Shown here piece after piece: positions 55,066 to 62,751 of a DNA stretch of 64,000 bases. The position numbers and the translations under genes are program-made. This DNA comes from Bacillus sp. FJAT-29790 (GTDB lineage Bacteria; Bacillota; Bacilli; Bacillales; Cytobacillaceae): assembly GCF_019039215.1 (NCBI RefSeq), contig NZ_JAHNZZ010000003.1, positions 1-64,000 on the forward strand. The letters are read 5' to 3'. Position 1 is the stretch's first letter; each line of letters starts with the position of its first letter. Under the pieces are notes generated by a model. That model had not been told where the DNA came from. It worked only from the letters and a program-made list of their open reading frames with translations, and did not search any database.

Positions 55066-56169
55066 TCAGCATGTAACAATATACTTTTCAAAAATCTCCT
55101 CATTCAACTCAACTCCAAACCCTGGACCATTAGGTACTTTTACACATCCATCTTCAATCTCGATTGAATGTTTTAATATATTTGCCTTTAGAAGAGTGAG
55201 TTCAGTAAATTCACTAGCTAGCGGATGTACTTTTATTGATGCCGCAAAATGCAGCTTTGCTATTAATGAGAAGCCAGGCTCAATCTCTGTACCTGCAATG
55301 CAGGGAATTCCAAAGGATTCTGCCACTGCTTCAATCTTTTTCCCCAAAGCTAATCCGCATGATTTTGCAATTTTTATGTTGATAATATCAGCCGCCCCAT
55401 ATTCAGCAATTTTAATGACATCTTGAGGTGTCCATATACTTTCATCAGCCATGAGAGGAATACCTATTGAGTTACGAATATGTGCCATTCCCTTTAAATC
55501 CCAACCTGGTATGGGCTGTTCTAGTAATTGAAGTTTACAATCTTCTAGCTCCTTCATGGTTTTGATCGTACCGATCGTTGTCCAAGCAGCATTCGGGTCT
55601 AAACGTAAATCAATTTGGTTACCAACAGCTTCACGAACAGCATGAATCCTTTTAATATCTAGATTCATGTCATGAGAACCCTTAATTTTGATAACTTTTA
55701 TCCCCATATCAGCAACTCGCAATGCACTTTTTGCCATGATTTCTGGCGTATCTATACCAATCTCAGAGGCGACAGGAATCTTATCCCGAAAACACCCGCC
55801 TAACAATACATACACCGGAATTCCTAGAAGTTTCCCAACCAAATCGTGCAACGCAAGATCAATACCTTCTTTTACACAAGTTATTCTTGCAAGATTAGCA
55901 TCGATAATAGACATAATGCGATTGATATTATACGGATTTTGACCAATAATATGCGGAGCTACATATTTCTCTATTGTTGAACTAATCGATTCCATTGTTT
56001 CACCATAGAACTCCGGTTCCCAAGCACAAGCTTCCCCGAATCCAATTGTTCCGTCTTCCGCATGTAGTTTGACCAAAACTGCGTTGGAAGTCGAAAAGCC
56101 TGTGTAGGCATCTGCAAAACTATTAATTGGTACACTAAATGGGATAACTTCAACTTTGGTAATTTCCAT
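55066..56169 (-). CDS. Enolase-superfamily enzyme (muconate-lactonising subgroup)
   Basis: The 367-residue enzyme has the MLE-subgroup machinery: KxK at 161-163 (VIKIKGSHD), metal ligands Asp191, Glu217 and Asp242 in LRLDPNAAW, LLEQPI and MADES, and Lys266 in IINIKIAK. Two opposed lysines suit racemisation or dehydration of an amino acid derivative. Known members include dipeptide epimerase, N-succinylamino acid racemase, hydroxyproline-betaine epimerase and cis-3-hydroxyproline dehydratase. Co-regulation with a proline-racemase-family enzyme and an importer favours the last two. ATG 56169 is used (GGAGG at five bases). Confidence 0.8.
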   Translation of the reverse strand: MEITKVEVIPFSVPINSFADAYTGFSTSNAVLVKLHAEDGTIGFGEACAWEPEFYGETMESISSTIEKYVAPHIIGQNPYNINRIMSIIDANLARITCVKEGIDLALHDLVGKLLGIPVYVLLGGCFRDKIPVASEIGIDTPEIMAKSALRVADMGIKVIKIKGSHDMNLDIKRIHAVREAVGNQIDLRLDPNAAWTTIGTIKTMKELEDCKLQLLEQPIPGWDLKGMAHIRNSIGIPLMADESIWTPQDVIKIAEYGAADIINIKIAKSCGLALGKKIEAVAESFGIPCIAGTEIEPGFSLIAKLHFAASIKVHPLASEFTELTLLKANILKHSIEIEDGCVKVPNGPGFGVELNEEIFEKYIVTC

Positions 56170-56240
56170 TTTGACCTCCAATAATTAGTTATTCACTCAT
56201 ACTATAAATAGTTCATTAATGAGTGTTTCACCTTTATTTA

Positions 56241-56256
56241 TGCAAGTGTTGTACCA
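56241..56256 (-). promoter_or_regulatory. Sigma-54 promoter of the enolase-superfamily gene
   Basis: On the minus strand TGGTAC-AACAC-TTGCA keeps the invariant GG and GC ten bases apart, with C-to-T in the -24 box. Confidence 0.7.
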
Positions 56257-56332
56257 ATTTAATAGCTTCCTAATTTTATTGATATTCGGTTTTTTTTCTC
56301 GCATTCCCTTATAACATTCTGATCTTTTTATA

Positions 56333-56346
56333 TACACATTTGTCTA
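56333..56346 (-). promoter_or_regulatory. Upstream activator motif 3
   Basis: TAGACAAATGTGTA lies 77 bp upstream of the -24 element at 56256 and differs from motif 1 at two positions. Confidence 0.6.
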
Positions 56347-56433
56347 TTATGTTTAATTTCTTCACATTGATGTTTACATATTATTAATTAATGTAGATAA
56401 ATCTCAGGTAATTGCATCGAATGTCATTTTGCT

Positions 56434-56475
56434 CAAAAAAAAACAGACAGCCTTATCATTGATAAGCTGTCCATT
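56434..56475 (-). terminator. Terminator of the opp/dpp operon
   Basis: On the minus strand GGACAGCTTATCA pairs with TGATAAGGCTGTC and is followed by a long T-run. Confidence 0.8.
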
Positions 56476-56513
56476 CTATCACTTTTTCAATTCGGACTCT
56501 CCGAAATTATTTT

Positions 56514-57413
56514 TTACTGTTTCATTTTTGGATCAAGAACATCACGAAGTCCGTCACCCATTAGGTTGAAGCCGAGGACAGTCAACATAATAGCAAGTCC
56601 CGGGAAGAATAAAGTCCATGGTGCTTGAACGAGATATTGCTTGCTGTCCGCAAGCATTTTTCCCCATTCAGGTGTTGGGGCCTGGGCACCGAGTCCAAGG
56701 AATCCAAGAGCTGCTGCTTCAATGATCGCCGTCGCAATCGCCAGCGTTGATTGGACGATGATTGGTGTCATGCTATTCGGCAGGATATGGCGCAATAGAA
56801 TTCTCGCGTCCTTCATCCCTACCGCCCGTGCCGCCATTATATATTCTTCCTGCTTTACGCTAAGAACTTTTGATCTGACCAATCTGCCAAAATTCGGAAT
56901 ATTAATAATCGCAATCGCAATCAGGGCGTTTTGCAAAGAAGGCCCGAGGATCGCGACAACCGCGATTGCCAGTAAAATACTTGGAAAAGCGAGCATAATA
57001 TCAAAAGTTCTGGAGATAATCGTATCCACCCATCGCCCATAATAGCCAGCAACAATTCCCAATAGAGTCCCGAGCCCTGCTGATCCTAAAACGGCAAAAA
57101 ATCCAACCCACAAGGAAATGCGGGAGCCATAGACGATACGGGAGAATATATCACGGCCAAAGTCGTCAGTACCGAACCAGTGTTCACTTGAAGGGGCGAG
57201 CAGCCTTTTGGACAGCTCCTGATCCTTAAAGCTATACGGGGCAATGACTGGAGCAAAGATGGCCACAATGATAAAAAAGATGACGATCCCTAAACCGACA
57301 AGTGCCAGCCTGTTTCTGCAAAAAGATTGCCATGTTTCCTTCCATACTGGTGTCAGTTCTTCATCTGGGTTGACCTTTGGTATGTCTGATGTGTTTTTCG
57401 CTAGTTCAGCCAC
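56514..57413 (-). CDS. Peptide ABC transporter permease (OppC/DppC type)
   Basis: The 299-residue permease has a cytosolic N-terminus, six helices and the OppC-type extended N-terminal motif (WQSFCRNRLALVGLGIV). The EAA loop is EEYIMAARAVGMKDARILLRHILPNSM (about 185-212). GTG 57413 has a GAGGAGG site. It is the last gene of the operon, 15 bases after the OppB-type permease. Confidence 0.92.
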   Translation of the reverse strand: MAELAKNTSDIPKVNPDEELTPVWKETWQSFCRNRLALVGLGIVIFFIIVAIFAPVIAPYSFKDQELSKRLLAPSSEHWFGTDDFGRDIFSRIVYGSRISLWVGFFAVLGSAGLGTLLGIVAGYYGRWVDTIISRTFDIMLAFPSILLAIAVVAILGPSLQNALIAIAIINIPNFGRLVRSKVLSVKQEEYIMAARAVGMKDARILLRHILPNSMTPIIVQSTLAIATAIIEAAALGFLGLGAQAPTPEWGKMLADSKQYLVQAPWTLFFPGLAIMLTVLGFNLMGDGLRDVLDPKMKQ

Positions 57414-57428
57414 TTTGAGCCCTCCTCA

Positions 57429-58436
57429 TTAATTATTGTATTTAATCCGCGGGTCGACTAGGGCATATAAGAGGTCCACAATCAGGTTAATAAACACAAA
57501 GATGGCTGCGATGATCAAAATACCTGACTGAATAACTGGATAATCGCGATACCCGATTGCTTCGTATAAATAGCGGCCAATTCCGGGCCAGCCAAAAATC
57601 GTCTCAGTCAAAATCGCTCCACCTAATAATAGCCCTGTTTGTAATCCGATGATCGTCAAGACTGGGATAATGGCATTTTTTAAAGAGTGCTTGTAAACAA
57701 CCCAGAACATTCTCAAACCTTTTGCCCGTGCGGTACGGATATAATCGGATTTCATCACCTCAAGCATCGATGACCGCGTCATCCGCGCAATGATCGCCAT
57801 TGGGATCGTAGCAAGGGCAAGACTTGGTAAAATTAGATGCTTTACAACTTGGATAAATTGATCCGATCTGCCCTGTATCAAAGTATCAATTAGATAAAGA
57901 TTCGTAATCGCCGTAACTGGATCTCTGACATCTTCCCTTCCTGTTGTTGGCAGCCAGCCGAGCTGGATGGAAAAAGCCCATTGCTCCATTAGACCTAGCC
58001 AGAAGATTGGCATCGAAACGCCGATTAGCGCAAGAATCATCGCCGTATAGTCAAACCAAGAATTTGAAAACCAAGCGCTGATAATTCCAGCATTCACCCC
58101 AATAAAAACAGCAATTAACATCGCGACGATTGTTAATTCCATCGTTGCAGCAAGGTACGGCCAAATCTCTTCGTTGATTGGGCCTCTTGTCCTTAAGGAG
58201 TTTCCTAAATCGCCAGAAAACAGTGATTTAATATAATCAAAATATTGTATGTATAATGGCCTGTCCAATCCGAGTTCCCGTGTTAAAGTTGCGATTGCTT
58301 CTTTTGTTGCTTTTTGACCAAGTATTACTTGGGCCGGATCACCCGGAATCGCATGAATGATAGCAAATACAACAAGCGTCATGCCAGCCAAAACTGGAAT
58401 CATTGAAAGAATACGGCGAATTGTATAATTAAACAA
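57429..58436 (-). CDS. Peptide ABC transporter permease (OppB/DppB type)
   Basis: The 335-residue permease has six helices with the DppB-type start (FNYTIRRILSMIPVLAG), the large external loop and the EAA loop DYIRTARAKGLRMFWVVYKHSLKNA. I favour TTG 58436 because AGAGGTGA lies five bases upstream, whereas GTG 58445 lies inside that site. It works with the OppC-type subunit. Confidence 0.9.
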   Translation of the reverse strand: MFNYTIRRILSMIPVLAGMTLVVFAIIHAIPGDPAQVILGQKATKEAIATLTRELGLDRPLYIQYFDYIKSLFSGDLGNSLRTRGPINEEIWPYLAATMELTIVAMLIAVFIGVNAGIISAWFSNSWFDYTAMILALIGVSMPIFWLGLMEQWAFSIQLGWLPTTGREDVRDPVTAITNLYLIDTLIQGRSDQFIQVVKHLILPSLALATIPMAIIARMTRSSMLEVMKSDYIRTARAKGLRMFWVVYKHSLKNAIIPVLTIIGLQTGLLLGGAILTETIFGWPGIGRYLYEAIGYRDYPVIQSGILIIAAIFVFINLIVDLLYALVDPRIKYNN

Positions 58437-58513
58437 GCTTCTCACCTCTTTTTTTTGAAAAAATCCCCTTTTAAACCACGATTAAGCTCTTATATTAAGC
58501 CTTTTTAAGGTAA

Positions 58514-58540
58514 CAAAAGGGAGACAGAGCCTCCCTTTTG
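58514..58540 (-). terminator. Processing or partial-termination hairpin
   Basis: CAAAAGGGAG pairs with CTCCCTTTTG between the binding-protein and permease genes. The tail lacks a good T-run on the minus strand, so stabilisation of the upstream mRNA is likely. Confidence 0.6.
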
Positions 58541-58547
58541 GCAATGA

Positions 58548-60167
58548 TTATTTAAATTCTACTTTCGTTAGTGTCTCAGAATTAGTTGGATGCGGTAAGT
58601 AGTTTTGCAAATTTTTTGATGCTGCTAACAGTGGAGTAGAGTGAACGAGCGGTACCCAAGGCGCATCTTCTTTGATGATTTCTTGAGCTTTCTTGTATAG
58701 CTCGTTACGCTTTTCTTGATCTGTTTCAGTTTGTGCTTCAATTAAGATGTCATGTAATTCGTCGTTACTGTAGTATGAGTAATTGTTACTTCCAATACTA
58801 TCTTTATCTAGTAATGTGTAAATGAAGTTATCAGGGTCTCCATTATCACCCGTCCATCCTAACATGAAGGTATCAAACTCGCCTTTTGCTGCTTTGTCTA
58901 AATAGGTAGCCCAGTCAACAGTCTGGATGTTGGCTTTTACGCCGATTTTGCTGAAGCTTTCCTGGATTACTTCTGCAACTTTCATTGCTTCAGGCATGTA
59001 CGGACGTGCTACAGGCATTGCCCATAAATCCATTTCAAATCCATTTGAAAAGCCTGCTTCAGCCAATAATTCTTTTGCTTTATCTAAATCATACGGATAA
59101 TCTTGAATTGCATCATTGTAACCCTCGATAGATGGAGGCATTGGGTTTACTGCAGCCTGCGCTTTCCCTCCGTAGAAAGAATCAATAATCGACTTTTTAT
59201 CAATCGCATGGCTCAATGCCTGGCGGACAAGCTTATTATCAAATGGAGGGCGATTCACTGTAAAAGCAATATACCCTACGTTCATAGATGGACGTTCGAT
59301 GATTTGCAGGTTGGCATTGCTCAATACACTTTCTTCATCTGAATTGTTTAGACCATCCATCAAATCAATCTCGCCATTCGCAAGTGCATTCAATCGTGAT
59401 GTATTTTCAGGAATTACGCGGAAAATAACTTTATTCAGCTTTGGATAACCTTCCTGCCAATATTCTGGATTTTTTTCAAGTACGATTCGGTCATTCTGTT
59501 TCCATTCAACAAATTTGAACGGACCTGTTCCAACTGGATTTTGCCTAAATTTGTCGCCATCTTTTTCAATAGCTGTTGGGCTTGCAATACCGAAAGGAGA
59601 CATCGCTATGTTCTTCAGGAACGGAGCCTGAGGTCTGTTCAAGACAAATTGTACGGTGTGTTCGTCTAAAGCCTTTACTTCATCGATTACATGACCTTCT
59701 TCTCCCTTAAAGCCGCCAAACATAGTGTAGTAAGGGTACTTATCGGCATCGCCATTCATCCAGCGCTCGAAATTAAAAACGACTGCATCTGCGTTAAAAT
59801 CAGTGCCATCATGGAATTTAACACCTTTACGCAGCTTAAATGTATATGTCAGATTATCATCAGATACTTCCCAATCCTCTGCAAGAGCAGGATGTACAGA
59901 CGTATCACTCTCACCATATACTAGCAATTTCTCAAAGATATTTTCTGTTACTTTAAAGGTTTCCCCTTCTGTTGTAGTAATTGGATCAAGCGAAGTAGAA
60001 TCTCCCCCGCGGCCAAAAACCAATGTATCATTTTTCTTGTCGCTATTTGAAGATGTGCCAGTTGAGCCATTTTCACCAGTTGTCTGGTTAGACTTGCCGC
60101 TGCATCCAACAAGGAACAAGCTTACAGCCAATAATGAAACAAGCAATAGTTTGAGTGTCTTTTTCAT
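58548..60167 (-). CDS. Peptide-binding lipoprotein (SBP_bac_5)
   Basis: The 539-residue protein has a signal peptide with lipobox FLVGC (Cys22), a Ser/Thr/Asn-rich linker and the SBP_bac_5 domain. LVFGRGGDSTSLDPI opens the domain, YTFKLRKGVKFHDGTDFNADAVVFNFERW is the family hallmark, and FDNKLVRQALSHAIDKKSII follows. It should bind di- or oligopeptides outside the cell. It is the third gene of a D-F-A-B-C order. Confidence 0.93.
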   Translation of the reverse strand: MKKTLKLLLVSLLAVSLFLVGCSGKSNQTTGENGSTGTSSNSDKKNDTLVFGRGGDSTSLDPITTTEGETFKVTENIFEKLLVYGESDTSVHPALAEDWEVSDDNLTYTFKLRKGVKFHDGTDFNADAVVFNFERWMNGDADKYPYYTMFGGFKGEEGHVIDEVKALDEHTVQFVLNRPQAPFLKNIAMSPFGIASPTAIEKDGDKFRQNPVGTGPFKFVEWKQNDRIVLEKNPEYWQEGYPKLNKVIFRVIPENTSRLNALANGEIDLMDGLNNSDEESVLSNANLQIIERPSMNVGYIAFTVNRPPFDNKLVRQALSHAIDKKSIIDSFYGGKAQAAVNPMPPSIEGYNDAIQDYPYDLDKAKELLAEAGFSNGFEMDLWAMPVARPYMPEAMKVAEVIQESFSKIGVKANIQTVDWATYLDKAAKGEFDTFMLGWTGDNGDPDNFIYTLLDKDSIGSNNYSYYSNDELHDILIEAQTETDQEKRNELYKKAQEIIKEDAPWVPLVHSTPLLAASKNLQNYLPHPTNSETLTKVEFK

Positions 60168-60214
60168 CTGAATTGTATCCCCCTATTTTTATATTTTTAT
60201 CATAAATGAGGCTT

Positions 60215-61183
60215 TCACTCGTTATACAAGTGGCATGCCACATAATGACCATTCATATTTTGACCCTCTGGTCTCGTGGTTTTGCAAATATCCATGCACT
60301 CTGAACATCTTGTATGAAATGCGCATCCTTTCGGCGGGTTTGCCGGGCTTGGCAGTTCTCCTTGAATTAAAATCGTTTCACGCTTTATGTCCGGATCAGG
60401 TATTGGCACAGCAGAAAGAAGCACTTTTGTATACGGGTGTTTAGGATTTTCGTATAGCTCTTCACTATCAGCCAGTTCAATTAGCCTGCCTAAATACATG
60501 ACGCCAACCCGATCACTAATGTGACGGACTACACCGAGATCGTGCGCAATGAATATGTATGTAAGCCCAAATTCCTTTTGGATGTCCTTCATTAAATTCA
60601 AGACTTGAGCCTGAATGGAAACGTCGAGTGCCGACACAGGCTCATCAGCGATAATCAGCTTCGGCTTTGTCATCAATGCTTTTGCGATTCCGATCCGCTG
60701 GCGCTGACCGCCACTGAACTGGTGTGGGTATCTTCGGGCATGGTAACTGCTTAATCCTACAACCTCGAGCATTTCAAGAACACGCTTTTTTCTTTCCTCT
60801 TTTGTGCCGATTCCATGGACAATCAGTGGTTCTTCAAGAATCTTTTCCACCGTATGCCTTGGGTTTAAGGAAGCATAAGGATCCTGGAATACCATTTGGA
60901 TATCCCGGCGGATTTTTCTAAGCCCACTTGTGGACATACTAGTAATCTCTTTGTCTTCAAAGACGATTTTTCCGTCGCTTGCCTCAATTAGGCGCATTAG
61001 CAGGCGGCCGGTCGTTGATTTTCCACAACCGCTTTCACCGACGATTCCCAATGTTTCCCCTCTTTTAACATAGAAGGAGACATCGTCGACTGCTTTTACT
61101 TCACCTTTAACACGTCCAAGAAGCCCACCTGTAATCGGGAAGTATTTTTTTAGGCCTGAAACCTCAAGAAGTAACTCTGACAT
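60215..61183 (-). CDS. Peptide ABC transporter ATPase (OppF type)
   Basis: The 322-residue ATPase has Walker A GESGCGKST, FQDPYASLNPRHTV, signature FSGGQRQR, Walker B LIIADEPVSALDVS and IAHDLG. The C-terminal oligopeptide-transport domain has the cysteine set CAFHTRCSECMDIC, which in this subfamily can bind an iron-sulfur cluster. ATG 61183 (AGAGGAG at eight bases) is used; it overlaps the OppD gene by 20 bases. Confidence 0.92.
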   Translation of the reverse strand: MSELLLEVSGLKKYFPITGGLLGRVKGEVKAVDDVSFYVKRGETLGIVGESGCGKSTTGRLLMRLIEASDGKIVFEDKEITSMSTSGLRKIRRDIQMVFQDPYASLNPRHTVEKILEEPLIVHGIGTKEERKKRVLEMLEVVGLSSYHARRYPHQFSGGQRQRIGIAKALMTKPKLIIADEPVSALDVSIQAQVLNLMKDIQKEFGLTYIFIAHDLGVVRHISDRVGVMYLGRLIELADSEELYENPKHPYTKVLLSAVPIPDPDIKRETILIQGELPSPANPPKGCAFHTRCSECMDICKTTRPEGQNMNGHYVACHLYNE

Positions 61184-62177
61184 GTTCGTCACTCCTCTCT
61201 TTATCTATATTCAGGAAGCATCGAACTTCATGTCCATCATTTTCTGATTTATATAATTCAGGTGCTTCTTCAAGGCATTTTCCAAACACTTCGGAGCATC
61301 TCGCGGCAAACCTACAGCCTTGAAGAATGCTACCTGGGATTGGGACATTACCCGGAATACTGTAAAGTCTGTCTTTCTTCCCTCTTAAATCAGGTACCGA
61401 CTTAAGGAGCCCTTTTGTATACGGATGCTGTGGATTTTTCAGGATTGTACGGACATCACCCTGTTCGACGATTTGACCCGAATACATAACGATTACGCGT
61501 TCACAAATTTCTGCGACCACCCCTAAATCATGCGTGATCAGAATGATCGATGTGTTCGTCTTTTCATTTAAGTCTTTCATCAACGCAAGGATCTGTGCCT
61601 GGATCGTCACGTCTAGCGCAGTCGTAGGCTCGTCTGCAATGAGTATCTTCGGTTTGCATGCCATCGCCATTGCGATCATGACCCTCTGTCTCATCCCGCC
61701 TGAAAGCTGATGTGGATACTCCTTAAGAATTTCTTCCGCCCTTGGAATACCGACAAGACGAAGCAATTCTACACATCGCGCTTTCGCCTCTGTCTTTGAA
61801 AGGTCTGTGTGCAGCCGGATCCCTTCCATCAATTGGTTCCCAATCGTAAAAAGGGGATTTAGTGAAGTCATCGGTTCTTGGAAGATCATCGAGATCTGAT
61901 TTCCTCGGACTTTTCTCCACTCCTTTTCCGATAATGTGGTCAAATCTTTTCCTTCAAAAAAGATTTCGCCATTCTCTATTTTTCCCGGCGGACAAGGGAT
62001 CAGCCCCATCGTTGCCAGTGAGGTCACACTCTTCCCACTCCCGGATTCTCCGACAATTCCAAGAATTTCTCCATCTTTTAATGAAAAACTAATTCCATGA
62101 ACTGCTGGTACAAGTTTTTTACCGGAGTAAAAGGAAACTTTCAAATCGTTTATTTCAAGAATCGATTGCTTACCCAC
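61164..62177 (-). CDS. Peptide ABC transporter ATPase (OppD type)
   Basis: The 337-residue ATPase has Walker A GESGSGKSV, FQEPMTSLNPLFTI, signature LSGGMRQR, Walker B ILIADEPTTALDVT and ITHDLG, plus the C-terminal cysteine set GCRFAARCSEVFGKC. GTG 62177 follows AGGTGA. It is the first gene of the operon; a candidate cre site lies about 190 bp upstream. Confidence 0.92.
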   Translation of the reverse strand: MGKQSILEINDLKVSFYSGKKLVPAVHGISFSLKDGEILGIVGESGSGKSVTSLATMGLIPCPPGKIENGEIFFEGKDLTTLSEKEWRKVRGNQISMIFQEPMTSLNPLFTIGNQLMEGIRLHTDLSKTEAKARCVELLRLVGIPRAEEILKEYPHQLSGGMRQRVMIAMAMACKPKILIADEPTTALDVTIQAQILALMKDLNEKTNTSIILITHDLGVVAEICERVIVMYSGQIVEQGDVRTILKNPQHPYTKGLLKSVPDLRGKKDRLYSIPGNVPIPGSILQGCRFAARCSEVFGKCLEEAPELYKSENDGHEVRCFLNIDKERSDEHVRVTS

Positions 62178-62365
62178 TTTGTCACCTGCCTACTAAACAT
62201 TTAAACTGAAAATACAATGATTTTATAACTTTTTTAAAATAGCGAATTCAGACATTATTATGACACATACAAATGTATTTTACTATTAAAATTTGACAAA
62301 TTAACAAACTTTTTCGAGTTATTTGCTTTTAGTTTAGTACCGCAAAGCATAAACACGTTAAACCA
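62178..62365. other. Upstream region of the peptide operon
   Basis: AT-rich leader between the candidate cre site and oppD; presumably contains the operon promoter, though none stands out. Confidence 0.3.
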
Positions 62366-62379
62366 AGTAAGCGCTTTCA
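62366..62379 (-). promoter_or_regulatory. Candidate cre site (CcpA)
   Basis: TGAAAGCGCTTACT on the minus strand matches the cre consensus TGWAANCGNTNWCA at all but the last base. Its location upstream of the peptide operon suggests carbon catabolite control. Confidence 0.55.
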
Positions 62380-62401
62380 GTAGATGTTTCGCCCAAACAC
62401 A

Positions 62402-62462
62402 AAAACAACCGAAAAGCGAGACAGCTTCATATTTAATAGCTGTCCATTTGCTCTTCGGTTCA
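62402..62462 (-). terminator. Long terminator hairpin
   Basis: AACCGAAGAGC and GACAGCT arms pair with AGCTGTC and GCTTTTCGGTT, and a T-rich tail follows on the minus strand. It likely ends the symporter transcript before the peptide operon. Confidence 0.65.
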
Positions 62463-62751
62463 GTGAATTCCCTTCAACGGAAAGTATGTTAGTATACTTT
62501 TTTATAGATTAATCAAATTCGCCTTGGCGTATTTGCGCCCAGATTCTCAAAGCTTGCTCGATAAATTCCTTTATAAAATTTGAGGCATCCGCTGAAAGAG
62601 GCTTAACTTTATTCAGCCGGGATTTGACCCTTCACTGAATTGGATACATGTTTGCATTCATCTCACCTCTTAAGAAGTGGGAGATTTCTGCTGAATAAAG
62701 TTAAACAAATGACCAAAATTGATAAAACATTTCGTTTGAAATTATTAGCAC
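62463..62751. other. Intergenic stretch downstream of the symporter
   Basis: No gene is seen. A stretch near 62535-62700 has gene-fragment-like composition but no open frame of note. Confidence 0.3.
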
